From Rhodococcus sp. KRD197 (GTDB taxonomy: Bacteria; Actinomycetota; Actinomycetes; Mycobacteriales; Mycobacteriaceae), in assembly GCF_017168235.1 (NCBI RefSeq), contig NZ_JABFAO010000011.1:1-64000 (forward strand): 64,000 bases of DNA. Direction: 5' to 3'. Every line of letters starts with the position of its first letter. Positions within the stretch are counted from its first letter, which is position 1. The notes beneath the pieces were generated by a model. That model saw only the letters and a program-made list of their open reading frames with translations. It was not told the DNA's origin and made no database searches. Shown here piece after piece: positions 1 to 8,373 of the stretch. The position numbers were made by a program, and so were the translations under genes.

Positions 1-1161
1 GACGTCGAGTCCGGGGAGTTCGAGGTGTGCGGTGGTGTTGTTCTGGAATTCGAGGAGGACTTGGAACAGGGGTGAGTGGTCGGTCGAGCGTGTGGGTGCG
101 AAGGCGTCGACGAGTCGCTCGAAGGGGATGTCGGTGTTGTCGAAGGCGGCGAGGTCGGTTGCGCGGGTGCGGGCGAGGAGGTCGGTGAAGGACTCGTGCG
201 GGGAGACCTCGGTGCGCAGCACCAGGGTGCCGACGAACATGCCGACGAGGTTGTCCAGGCCTGCTTCACCGCGGCCGGCGATGGGGGTTCCGACGGTGAT
301 GTCCTCGGTGCCACTGAGCCGAGAGAGGAGAAGTGCGAGCGCAGAGTGCACAACCATGAACAGAGTGGCATCGTGTGCAGCGGCGCAACGCGTGAGCTGC
401 GCACGAATATCGGACGGAATCTCGAATCGAGTCGTGGCGCCGTCGACAGTTTGCTGGGTGGGTCGTGGGTGGTCGAGCGGCAACGGCAACACATCGGGCA
501 CATCTGCCAACGTCTGCGACCAGAACGCCAACTGCTTCGACGCCACCGACTCCGGATCGTCCTCGTCACCGAGCAACGACCGCTGCCACAACGTGAAATC
601 GGCGTACTGCACCTCGAGCGGCGCCCACGACGGAGCACTGCCGGAGACCCGCGCCGAATACGCCACCATCACATCCGCCGCCAACGGCGCCATCGACGCA
701 CCATCAGCGGCGATGTGATGCACCACGATCGCCAACACGAACCGATCGAGCGACTCGGAGTCCGCATCGACGACCCGATACAACGACGCCCGGAACGGAC
801 GATCCACCGTCACATCGAACCCACGCGAGGCATCGGCCAACACCCGCGCCGACACCTCAGCGGACTCGACCTCGACAACATCGAACGAGAAAACTCCGAC
901 CTCGGCTGGATGAATCAACTGATGCGGCAACTCCCCCACCGTCGGGAACGTCGTCCGCAAACTCTCGTGCCGAGAAACCACATCGGACACCGCAGCACCC
1001 AAGGCAGCGATGTCGAGTGCACCGGTCAACTGCACCGCAAGAGGAATGTTGTACGCCGCCGAGGACGTATCGAACTGATTGATGAACCACATCCGCTGCT
1101 GCGCCTGCGACAACGGCACCCGATCCGGACGCTCCATCGGCACCAGAGCCGGACGCTCCAT
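1..1161 (-). CDS. Nonribosomal peptide synthetase, condensation-domain fragment (partial at both ends)
   Basis: Reading the minus strand from 1161 down to 1 gives 387 uninterrupted codons. They begin with the start of an NRPS condensation domain (LSQAQQRMWFINQFD). The catalytic HHxxxDG motif reads HHIAADG at 700-720. The fragment ends near the usual DHSPLFQVLLEFQN segment late in the domain. Condensation domains form the peptide bond between two carrier-protein-bound amino acids. Adenylation and carrier domains would lie beyond the left edge. The ATG at 1161 is probably not a true start: the domain is normally preceded by other modules, and the upstream bases are adapter-derived. The position of this piece next to the following genes is therefore unproven. 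Confidence 0.85.
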   Translation of the reverse strand, partial: MERPALVPMERPDRVPLSQAQQRMWFINQFDTSSAAYNIPLAVQLTGALDIAALGAAVSDVVSRHESLRTTFPTVGELPHQLIHPAEVGVFSFDVVEVESAEVSARVLADASRGFDVTVDRPFRASLYRVVDADSESLDRFVLAIVVHHIAADGASMAPLAADVMVAYSARVSGSAPSWAPLEVQYADFTLWQRSLLGDEDDPESVASKQLAFWSQTLADVPDVLPLPLDHPRPTQQTVDGATTRFEIPSDIRAQLTRCAAAHDATLFMVVHSALALLLSRLSGTEDITVGTPIAGRGEAGLDNLVGMFVGTLVLRTEVSPHESFTDLLARTRATDLAAFDNTDIPFERLVDAFAPTRSTDHSPLFQVLLEFQNNTTAHLELPGLDV

Positions 1162-1217
1162 AGATGCTTAACCGAGCCTTATCGTCGGCAGCGTCAGATG
1201 TGTATAAGGGACAGCGC
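1161..1217 (+). other. Illumina Nextera adapter plus i5 index: chimeric assembly junction
   Basis: Bases 1182-1195 are TCGTCGGCAGCGTC, the Nextera read-1 adapter start. Bases 1196-1214 read AGATGTGTATAAGGGACAG, the Tn5 mosaic end with one A-to-G change at 1209. The eight bases just before (1174-1181, GAGCCTTA) equal, from memory, Nextera XT v2 index S521. Translation gives the known artefact peptides SAASDVYK on the plus strand and LYTSDAAD on the minus strand. Bases 1161-1173 could be a degraded copy of the P5 tail, but that is weak. The flanks encode unrelated proteins in opposite orientations, so this is a false join. Confidence 0.95.
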
Positions 1218-1922
1218 ATGAGCACACCCACCCGCACACAAACCACTGACGACCGACGCCGAGCCACCCTCACCACCACCGACAACAAAGACGACCCGAA
1301 ACCCGACGACCCGAACCCCGACACCGAGACCGAAGGCACCGACACCGGCAACAACGGATTCCTCTACGACACCGACCTACTCGCCGACCTCACAGAACCC
1401 GAACCTGCCAGCACCACCCCCGACCTGATCCTCGGCCGCACCCGCACCCTCGCAGCCGGACACCTACCCGACCCGCCACCGAACCCGCCACGGGCGCCTG
1501 CACCCGCCACCACCGCCGCAGGCCTCGCCGACTACTACCGCGCCGTCGTCGCAGGCGACCCACACCACGATCACGCCGAACACCCCGACGGCCACGGCGG
1601 TCATCCGACACCTCCACCCGGAGCCCTCACCTACACCCCCGGCACAGCACTCGCGACGTACATCCGCGCCCAATACCCCACCTGCCGCCACCCCGGCTGC
1701 ACCATCGCCTCGAACCGCTGCGACCTCGACCACATCGTCGAATTCGACCATCACAACCCCCACCGCGGCGGCTGGACCATCGCCGCCAACCTCGCCCCCT
1801 ACTGCCGCACCCACCACAATCTCAAAACCAGCAAACTCTGGACCACCGAAAAACTCCCCTATGACGTCATCCACACCACCGACCCACACGGCAACCACTA
1901 TTTCGACCCACCCGAACTATGA
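1218..1922 (+). pseudogene. HNH endonuclease (DUF222/13E12-repeat type), 5' end lost at the adapter junction
   Basis: The 3' part encodes a clear HNH nuclease domain: a zinc-type CRHPGC, the DLDHIVEFDH core and YCRTHHNLK, spanning about the last 100 residues. These are features of the 13E12-repeat/DUF222-HNH family common in Rhodococcus and mycobacteria. The first ATG after the adapter is at 1218 and gives 234 residues. Family members are usually 400 or more residues with an N-terminal DUF222 domain, which is absent here. The middle is an acidic, Thr/Pro/Asp-rich linker. The gene is probably intact in the organism and truncated only by the artefact. These proteins are usually multicopy and of uncertain role. 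Confidence 0.75.
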
Positions 1923-1963
1923 GCGCGCACATAACCTTCGAGCAGACAGATTGCAGGCCGGGA

Positions 1964-1969
1964 TAGGCT
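1964..1969 (+). promoter_or_regulatory. Leaderless-type -10 (TAGGCT) for the 1976 gene
   Basis: TAGGCT ends exactly 6 bases before the GTG at 1976. That spacing puts transcription start at or next to the start codon. Confidence 0.5.
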
Positions 1970-1975
1970 GCGGGC

Positions 1976-2404
1976 GTGTGGAGAGCAGTGTGGTGGGCCC
2001 TGGTTGTGGTCGCAGTGGCCGTCACCGCGAGTGTCGGGACCTCGTGGTCGATGGCTGATGTGTCGCTCTCGTGCTCCAAGATCGGCGAAAGCGGATCTTT
2101 CTACCAATGCGATGACCGTGCCGTCCACGTGCTTGGGGTATGGCCGTTGATCGGTGTGGGACTGTTGCTCGCGGCACCGCTCGTAGTGGCAGCATTGGCC
2201 ATGCGAAAGTGGGTTTCCTGGGTCGCTGTTGCGGCGTTCCTCGGTCTGTCTTTCGCCGGGCTTCAGCTATGGGCCGCGTCCTCTTATTGGAGCCTGCTTT
2301 TCCTTGCGGTTCCCTTGGCGGCCCTCGGATCAGTCGCCGCCACGTTCCAGCGCAGTGCCCCGCGCCCAGGAACGTCAGGACGCCGTTCTACTCCAGTGGC
2401 GTAG
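1976..2404 (+). CDS. Small hypothetical membrane protein
   Basis: The gene encodes 142 residues. About four hydrophobic segments are visible: residues 4-27, 47-72, 76-97 and 101-121. A Cys-containing loop follows the first segment, and the C-terminus is short, basic and Ser/Pro-rich. The GTG at 1976 is chosen because a TAGGCT hexamer lies 6 bases upstream and the first helix starts at once. I do not recognise the family. The gene is monocistronic and convergent with the PPOX gene that ends at 2414. No enzymatic motif is visible. Confidence 0.6.
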   Translation: MWRAVWWALVVVAVAVTASVGTSWSMADVSLSCSKIGESGSFYQCDDRAVHVLGVWPLIGVGLLLAAPLVVAALAMRKWVSWVAVAAFLGLSFAGLQLWAASSYWSLLFLAVPLAALGSVAATFQRSAPRPGTSGRRSTPVA

Positions 2405-2413
2405 ATCTCCAGG

Positions 2414-2791
2414 TCACCCAGGTACGACGACGATCCCGACTGTTCCGTCCTTGCCACGGCGAAGTGAACTGCCCTTGACCACCAGCCATCCTACGATGCC
2501 GTACTTCGACGTGATCGCCGCGCGAGCCTTCTCGGTCCCCGCCGCGTCGAGGACTTCGGCGATGCCGTCGACAGCGTCGCCCTCGATCTTTCCGCGTGCC
2601 GAGCAGGGCGCGACGGTGACCTTCGCGTTGCGCCTGATCCGTTTGACCTTCCACGAATCGGCCGTGGTCCAGACGAGGAGTCGGTCACCGTCGCGCGCGC
2701 CCCACAGGGGTGTCGCGACGGGCGTTCCGTCCTTCTTGAACGTAGTGAGCGAAACGTACTTTCCGTCGGCGATCTCCTGGAACGTAGCCAT
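2414..2791 (-). CDS. PPOX-class F420-dependent oxidoreductase, Rv2061 family
   Basis: The 125-residue protein has the split-barrel flavin/F420-binding fold: a KYVSLTTFKKDGTPVATPLWGA strand pair, LLVWTTADSWKVKRIRRN and VTVAPCSARGKI. The family (TIGR03666, from memory) is named after Rv2061c, which also lies next to cobN in M. tuberculosis, so position supports the call. Such proteins bind deazaflavin F420 or FMN and act on small redox substrates; the substrate of this subfamily is unknown. A TACGCT hexamer 6 bases before the ATG suggests its own leaderless promoter in the 15-base gap after cobN. Confidence 0.8.
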   Translation of the reverse strand: MATFQEIADGKYVSLTTFKKDGTPVATPLWGARDGDRLLVWTTADSWKVKRIRRNAKVTVAPCSARGKIEGDAVDGIAEVLDAAGTEKARAAITSKYGIVGWLVVKGSSLRRGKDGTVGIVVVPG

Positions 2792-2797
2792 GCGCCA

Positions 2798-2803
2798 AGC
2801 GTA
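2798..2803 (-). promoter_or_regulatory. Leaderless-type -10 (TACGCT) for the PPOX gene
   Basis: TACGCT on the minus strand lies 6 bases before the ATG at 2791. Confidence 0.4.
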
Positions 2804-2806
2804 CGG

Positions 2807-5800
2807 CTACTCGCCCTCGAGGTCTCCCTCTGTTTCCAGGTACACCTGACGCAACCCGTCGAGCACATTCGGATCGGGTTCTGCCCACATCTTCCGTTCA
2901 GCGGCCTCGAGGAGACGCTCGGCGATTCCGTGTAGTGCCCAAGGATTCGACTGCTGCATGAACTTCTGGTTCTGCTCATCCAACACGTATGTCTCGGCGA
3001 GCTTCTCGTACATCCAGTCGGCCACCACGTCCGTTGTGGCGTCGTAGCCGAAGAGATAGTCGACAGTTGCCGCCATCTCGAACGCACCCTTGTAGCCATG
3101 TCTACGCATCGCATCGAGCCAGCGCGGATTGATCACACGCGCACGGAACACCCGAGCAGTTTCCTCGGACAGTGTGCGAGTGCGGACCGATTCCGGTCGC
3201 GTGCTGTCGCCGATGTAAGCCTCGGGTGACTTACCGGTCAGCGCACGCACGGTCGCAACCATGCCGCCGTGATACTGGAAGTAGTCGTCGGAATCGGCGA
3301 TGTCGTGCTCGCGCGTGTCGGTGTTCTTGGCTGCCACGGCAATACGCCGGTACGCGGTGCGCATGTCGTCGGATGCAGGAACACCGTCGAGGCCGCGACC
3401 GTAGGCGAAACCGCCCCACGTCGTGTACACCTGTGCCAGGTCCTCGTCGCTGCGCCAGGTCTTGCTGTCGATCAGCTGGAGTAGCCCCGCGCCGTAGGTA
3501 CCGGGCTTACTGCCGAAGATTCTCGTCGTCGCGCGTCGTTCGTCGCCGTGTTCGGCGAGATCGGCCTGGGCGTGGGCGCGGACATAGTTCTGCTCCGCCG
3601 ATTCGTCGAGGGCGGCGACCAATCTGACTGCGTCGTCGAGCAGTGCCAGCACGTGCGGGAACGCGTCCCGGAAGAAGCCGCTGATCCGGACGGTCACATC
3701 GATGCGTGGCCTACCCAGCTCATCGAGGTCGATCACCTCGAGTTTCGTCACCCGGCGGGAGGCCTCGTCCCATACCGGACAAACACCCAGCAGCGCGAAG
3801 ACCTCCGCAACGTCGTCGCCCGAGGTACGCATCGCCGAGGTACCCCACACGGAAAGGCCTACCGACTTCGGCCAATCGCCATGGTCCTTGCGGTATCGAG
3901 CGAGCAGTGACTCGGCCATCGCCTGACCGGTTTCCCAGGCCAGTTTCGACGGCACCGCTTTCGGATCGACCGAGTAGAAGTTTCGGCCGGTCGGAAGCAC
4001 ATTGATCAGTCCGCGCAGTGGGGAGCCGCTCGGACCGGCGGCGATGAATCCGCCGTCGAGGGCATGCAGCACCTGCGAAATCTCGTTCGAGGTTCCCCGC
4101 AGCCGTGGTACCACCTCGGTGGCAGCGAACCGGAGGATGTCGACGACAGTCGAACCATGCTCGCCCGCAACACTTTCCACCTCGGCCGGGTTCCATCCGG
4201 TGGCAGCCATCGCCGCGACGAGACCGTGCGCGGTGGCTTCGACCTCGTCGACCCGCACCCGCGCCTCGTCGCCGTCCTCACTGAGCCCGAGAGCTTCGCG
4301 AAGCCCCGGGACGGACTGCTCGCCGCCCCACATCTGGCGGGCACGAAGCATCGCCAGCACCAGTTCGACCTCGGCGTCGCCGACGGGTTCTTGCCCCAGG
4401 ATGTGCAACCCGTCGCGTATCTGGACATCTTTGATCTCGCACAGCCAGCCGTCGACGTGGAGCAGCATGTCGTCGAACACTTCTTCGTCCGGACGCTCCT
4501 CCAACCCGAGGTCTTGATGCATCTGCGCGGCAGTCATCAATGTCCAGATCTGCTGTCGGATGGCAGGCAACTTGGCAGGATCCAACGTCGAGATGTTGGC
4601 GTGCTCGTCGAGAAGCTGTTCGAGCCGTGAGATGTCGCCGTAGCTTTCCGCCCGCGCCATCGGTGGAATGAGGTGGTCGACGAGGGTTGCATGTGCCCGT
4701 CGCTTCGCCTGCGTGCCCTCACCCGGGTCGTTGACCAGGAACGGATAGATCAGGGGTAGGTCGCCGAGTGCGGCATCGGTACCGCACGAGGCCGACATGC
4801 CCAGCGTCTTACCCGGCAACCATTCGAGGTTTCCGTGCTTGCCGAGGTGAACCATCGCGTCGGCGCCGAATCCGCCGTCCTCACGGGCAGCTTGGATCCA
4901 GCGGTAGGCCGCCAGATAGTGATGACTCGGCGGCAGATCCGGATCGTGGTAGATCGCGACCGGCCGCTCACCGAATCCGCGGGGCGGCTGCACCATGATC
5001 ACGACGTTGCCGAACTGCATCGCGGCAATGACTATCTCGCCATCTGGATCGCTCGAACGGTCGACGTACATGTCCCCCGGCGCCGGGCCCCAATGCTCCT
5101 CCACCGAGGAGGTGAAATCCTCGGGTAGCTCGGCGAACCACGAGCGGTAGCGGGCGGCGGAGATTCGGATGGGGTTGCCCTCGAGCTGTTCTGCGGTAAG
5201 CCAGTCGGGGTCCTGTCCGCCGCGCGCGATCAGGGCATGGATCAAGGCGTCACCGTCTCGTGCCGCCAGGCCGGGAATGGCGTCGGGCCCATCCTCTGGA
5301 CCGAGATCGTAACCGGCGGAGCGCATTTCCGACATCAAAGCGATGGCACTGGCCGGGGTGTCGAGACCGACGGCGTTGCCGATGCGGGCATGCTTGGTCG
5401 GGTAAGCCGAGAACATCAGGGCTATACGACGGTCGGCGGCCGGGATGTGACGGAGCTTGGCATGGCGGACTGCGATTCCGGCGACCCGCGCCGCACGTTC
5501 GTGATCGGGAACGTAGGTCGTGAGGCCGTCCCCGTCGATCTCCTTGAAGGAAAACGGAACGGTGATGAGTCGACCGTCGAACTCGGGCACCGCCACCTGG
5601 GTCGCGACATCGAGTGGCGAGAGACCGTCGTCGTTGTCGTTCCAGGTGGCGCGGCTGCTGGTCAAACACAACCCCTGCAGGATCGGCACATCGAGAGCGG
5701 CCAGTTCGGCCACATCCCACGCCTCGTCGTCGCCGCCGGCCGATGCACCGGCCGGTTTGGTACCACCGGCTGCAAGCACGGTGACGACCATGGCGTCCGC

Positions 5801-6412
5801 AGACTTCAGCGTGCTGAGGAGTTCGGGTTCGGCGGTGCGCAGCGACGCGCAGAAGATCGGCAGTGCGCGCCCGCCGGCCTTCTCGATGGCAGTGCAGAGC
5901 GCGTCGATATAGGCGGTGTTGCCGGCGAGGTGCTGCGCCCGGTAGTACAGGATTGCAACGGTCGGGCCGTCCACCTCGATGGTCGGAGTGCGGCCGAGCA
6001 GGCCCCATGTCGGCGTATGGAGCGGTGCCGCGAAGCCGTGCCCGGTCAGCAGCACGGTGTCGGAGAGGAATGCGTGCAGCTGTGCGAGGTTCTCCGGGCC
6101 ACCCTCCGCCAAGTAGTTGTGGGCCTGAGCCGCGACATTGGCCGGAACGGTCGACAGCTCCATCAGCTCGGCGTCCGGAGCCTGCTCGCCGCCGAGGACG
6201 ACAACGGGAACTCCCGCGGCCAGGACTGCGTCGACACCGTCCTCCCAGGATCGCTTGGAGCCCAGGATGCGGAGGACGATCAGATCTGACCCGTCGGCCA
6301 AGCCAGGTACATCGTCGGCCAGCAATCGCGACGGATTGCCCCACCGGTATTCCGCGCCACTGGCACGCGCGCTGAGAAGATCGGTGTCCGAGGTGGACAG
6401 CAGCAGGATCAC
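2807..6412 (-). CDS. cobN: Cobaltochelatase subunit CobN
   Basis: The 1,201-residue protein is the large subunit of the ATP-dependent aerobic cobaltochelatase, which inserts Co2+ into hydrogenobyrinic acid a,c-diamide together with CobS and CobT or their equivalents (not in this window). It has the Mg-chelatase subunit-H fold throughout, with segments such as MVHLGKHGNLEWLPGKTLG and YQYHGGMVATVRALTGKSP, and matches the usual length (about 1,190-1,200). I place the start at the GTG at 6412 (VILLLSTSDTDLL). A longer open frame to 6502 runs through the riboswitch and is not credible. An AAGGG Shine-Dalgarno stretch lies about 9 bases upstream. Expression is probably B12-repressed. Confidence 0.93.
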   Translation of the reverse strand: MILLLSTSDTDLLSARASGAEYRWGNPSRLLADDVPGLADGSDLIVLRILGSKRSWEDGVDAVLAAGVPVVVLGGEQAPDAELMELSTVPANVAAQAHNYLAEGGPENLAQLHAFLSDTVLLTGHGFAAPLHTPTWGLLGRTPTIEVDGPTVAILYYRAQHLAGNTAYIDALCTAIEKAGGRALPIFCASLRTAEPELLSTLKSADAMVVTVLAAGGTKPAGASAGGDDEAWDVAELAALDVPILQGLCLTSSRATWNDNDDGLSPLDVATQVAVPEFDGRLITVPFSFKEIDGDGLTTYVPDHERAARVAGIAVRHAKLRHIPAADRRIALMFSAYPTKHARIGNAVGLDTPASAIALMSEMRSAGYDLGPEDGPDAIPGLAARDGDALIHALIARGGQDPDWLTAEQLEGNPIRISAARYRSWFAELPEDFTSSVEEHWGPAPGDMYVDRSSDPDGEIVIAAMQFGNVVIMVQPPRGFGERPVAIYHDPDLPPSHHYLAAYRWIQAAREDGGFGADAMVHLGKHGNLEWLPGKTLGMSASCGTDAALGDLPLIYPFLVNDPGEGTQAKRRAHATLVDHLIPPMARAESYGDISRLEQLLDEHANISTLDPAKLPAIRQQIWTLMTAAQMHQDLGLEERPDEEVFDDMLLHVDGWLCEIKDVQIRDGLHILGQEPVGDAEVELVLAMLRARQMWGGEQSVPGLREALGLSEDGDEARVRVDEVEATAHGLVAAMAATGWNPAEVESVAGEHGSTVVDILRFAATEVVPRLRGTSNEISQVLHALDGGFIAAGPSGSPLRGLINVLPTGRNFYSVDPKAVPSKLAWETGQAMAESLLARYRKDHGDWPKSVGLSVWGTSAMRTSGDDVAEVFALLGVCPVWDEASRRVTKLEVIDLDELGRPRIDVTVRISGFFRDAFPHVLALLDDAVRLVAALDESAEQNYVRAHAQADLAEHGDERRATTRIFGSKPGTYGAGLLQLIDSKTWRSDEDLAQVYTTWGGFAYGRGLDGVPASDDMRTAYRRIAVAAKNTDTREHDIADSDDYFQYHGGMVATVRALTGKSPEAYIGDSTRPESVRTRTLSEETARVFRARVINPRWLDAMRRHGYKGAFEMAATVDYLFGYDATTDVVADWMYEKLAETYVLDEQNQKFMQQSNPWALHGIAERLLEAAERKMWAEPDPNVLDGLRQVYLETEGDLEGE

Positions 6413-6424
6413 AGGTAACGCCCT

Positions 6425-6565
6425 TCTGAGAGGTTTTCGCGCCCCTCGTTCAAGTGTGTAGCTCACCGAGAGGGTCTGACTGTGACAGTGGCGCGACCGC
6501 ACCGGAATTTCACCGGTTTCCTCTCGGCCGAAGCCTACTTCAGCGGAATGCTACCGAAGTTCCAG
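6425..6565 (-). ncRNA. Cobalamin (B12) riboswitch ahead of cobN
   Basis: On the minus strand the segment contains the conserved riboswitch core: GAGAGGAAACCGGTGAAATT, then CCGGTGCGGTCGCGCCACTGT, then a B12-box-like GTCAGACC. An 8-base CCGAGAGG early in the core pairs perfectly with CCTCTCGG just after the B12 box. The element sits in the 5' leader of cobN, 10-150 bases before its GTG. B12-bound RNA would be expected to block cobN translation through the downstream CCTCTC/GAGGGG region. The outer boundaries are approximate. It is oriented away from the divergent cobG, so it should control cobN only. Confidence 0.85.
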
Positions 6566-6569
6566 CTAG

Positions 6570-6575
6570 TAACCT
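6570..6575 (+). promoter_or_regulatory. Leaderless-type -10 (TAACCT) for cobG
   Basis: TAACCT ends 6 bases before the cobG GTG at 6582. It borders the 5' end of the oppositely oriented riboswitch region. Confidence 0.45.
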
Positions 6576-6581
6576 GGATGC

Positions 6582-7715
6582 GTGAGCTCGCCCGCGCCCC
6601 GCACCACCCCCGACAGATGTCCGGGTGCGCTGTCCACGCACCAGGCTGCGGACGGGGCGCTGGCACGGGTTCGATTGCCCGGCGGTCTGCTCACATCGGC
6701 GCAGCTACAGGTACTGGCGCACTGCGCCGCGGAGCTCGGCAACGGGTCGATCGAGCTGACCTCACGCGGCAACGTGCAGCTTCGCGCGGTGACCGATACC
6801 GAAAAGTTGGCACGTAGGCTCGCCGATATCGGGCTGCTCCCGTCCCCCTCGCACGAACGCGTGCGGAACATCGTGGCGTCGCCGCTCAGCGGCCGCGTAG
6901 GCGGCACCTCCGACGTGCGTTCGATGATCGGCCGCCTCGATGTGGCGGTGTGCGCGGAGCTCGAGCTGGCAGATCTGCCTGGTCGTGTGCTGTTCGCACT
7001 GGACGACGGTCGCGGTGACGTCGCATCACTTGCCCCGGATTTCGGTGTTCTGGCGGTTGCACCCGACCGGTACGCACTGCTTCTCGCCGGTGCAGACACC
7101 GGTGTGCGGATCAGCGAGGACACCGTCGAGGTTCTCGTCGCGGCGGCACGTCACTTCGTGGAGTTGCGGCGCGAGCAGTGGAGGCTCAGCGAGCTGCCCG
7201 ACGGTACGGCCCGGGTGCTGGCCCGGTTGGGTCTCGCGTCAGGTGCCTCGACCGATGTTCCCCGGAGATCCGATTCTCTCGCACCGATCGGATGGCTACC
7301 GCAGCGTGACGGACGGGTGGCCCTGGGGGCCGCGCTCGCACTCGGCGTTCTCGATGCCCGTTCGGCCGAGTTTCTCGCGGCCGTCGACAAACCAATGGTC
7401 ATCACGCCGTGGCGAAGCCTCGTGCTGTGCGATCTCGACGAGGACGCCGCCGAATCGGTCGTGCGCGTGCTCGCCCCCATGGGGCTCATCTTCGATGAGC
7501 ATTCACCATGGATCCACGCCAGCGCGTGCACGGGGTCGCCCGGGTGCGACAAGTCCCACGCGGATGTACGAGCTGATGTCACCGCCGCTGTCGACGCCGG
7601 CAACATCTCGCCAGGAGAGCGTCAGCATTGGTCCGGATGCGAACGCCGCTGCGGGCGACCCAAAGGCGCAGTACTGGACGTGGTCGCCGGACCGACCGGA
7701 TACCGGGTGTCCTGA
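6582..7715 (+). CDS. cobG: Precorrin-3B synthase CobG
   Basis: The 377-residue protein belongs to the nitrite/sulfite reductase fold family. In the aerobic B12 pathway CobG converts precorrin-3A to precorrin-3B with O2. The C-terminal cofactor motif is present: C316 and C322 (CTGSPGC) with C353 and C357 (CERRC), which ligate the [4Fe-4S] centre. The two ferredoxin-like half domains are recognisable ([23 protein letters not shown]). The start is the GTG at 6582, 6 bases after a -10. Its divergence from riboswitch-controlled cobN and the downstream cobH-cobIJ set the context. Its presence marks the pathway as oxygen-dependent. Confidence 0.9.
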   Translation: MSSPAPRTTPDRCPGALSTHQAADGALARVRLPGGLLTSAQLQVLAHCAAELGNGSIELTSRGNVQLRAVTDTEKLARRLADIGLLPSPSHERVRNIVASPLSGRVGGTSDVRSMIGRLDVAVCAELELADLPGRVLFALDDGRGDVASLAPDFGVLAVAPDRYALLLAGADTGVRISEDTVEVLVAAARHFVELRREQWRLSELPDGTARVLARLGLASGASTDVPRRSDSLAPIGWLPQRDGRVALGAALALGVLDARSAEFLAAVDKPMVITPWRSLVLCDLDEDAAESVVRVLAPMGLIFDEHSPWIHASACTGSPGCDKSHADVRADVTAAVDAGNISPGERQHWSGCERRCGRPKGAVLDVVAGPTGYRVS

Positions 7716-7746
7716 CGGCCGACCGGCCTGGCTTATCGTGATCCTC

Positions 7747-8373
7747 ATGCACGACTACATCCGCGACGGCGCGGAGATCTACCGACAATCCTTCGCGACC
7801 ATCAGGGCCGAGGCGGATCTTTCGGCGTTCTCCCCTGATATCGCGCAGGTGGTCGTTCGCATGATCCACGCGAGCGGTGAAGTCGATCTCACCGAGGTCG
7901 TCGCCGCCACACCCAACGTCGTGGTCGATGCACGCGCCGCTCTCGAGGCCGGCGCCCCGATTCTCTGCGATGCGAACATGGTCGCCGCCGGGATCACTCG
8001 ACGACGCCTCCCGGCGGACAACGAAGTAATCTGCACGCTCTCGCACCCGTCGGTTCCGGCGCTGGCCGAAAAGCTGGGGACCACCCGAACGGCCGCTGCT
8101 CTCGAACTGTGGGGTGATCGACTCGACGGTGCCGTCGTTGCCATCGGCAACGCGCCCACGGCGTTGTTCCACCTGCTGGAGATGCTCGAGGCAGGCGCGC
8201 CGAAGCCCGCCGCGATTGTCGGCGGTCCGGTCGGTTTCATCGGGGCAGCCGAGTCCAAGGAAGATCTGATCGAATCCGGCTCGGGTGTCGAATATCTGGT
8301 GGTGCGTGGGCGACGCGGCGGCAGTCCTATCACCGTCGCCGCGGTCAATGCTATTGCGAGCGAGACGGAATGA
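7747..8373 (+). CDS. cobH: Precorrin-8X methylmutase CobH
   Basis: The 208-residue protein moves the C11 methyl to C12 to give hydrogenobyrinic acid. The likely catalytic histidine is H41 in [11 protein letters not shown], matching the active His of the Pseudomonas enzyme. The [11 protein letters not shown] and [14 protein letters not shown] segments are typical of CobH/CbiC. Length is normal. The ATG at 7747 fits the family N-terminus ([15 protein letters not shown]); the longer open frame upstream overlaps cobG and is spurious. The stop overlaps the cobIJ start in ATGA, so translation is coupled. Confidence 0.92.
   Translation: MHDYIRDGAEIYRQSFATIRAEADLSAFSPDIAQVVVRMIHASGEVDLTEVVAATPNVVVDARAALEAGAPILCDANMVAAGITRRRLPADNEVICTLSHPSVPALAEKLGTTRTAAALELWGDRLDGAVVAIGNAPTALFHLLEMLEAGAPKPAAIVGGPVGFIGAAESKEDLIESGSGVEYLVVRGRRGGSPITVAAVNAIASETE

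Noticed and set aside
857-1354. Open frame on the minus strand crossing the adapter, containing LYTSDAAD
   Set aside because: It is a translation of the Nextera adapter joined to two unrelated pieces; not a real protein.
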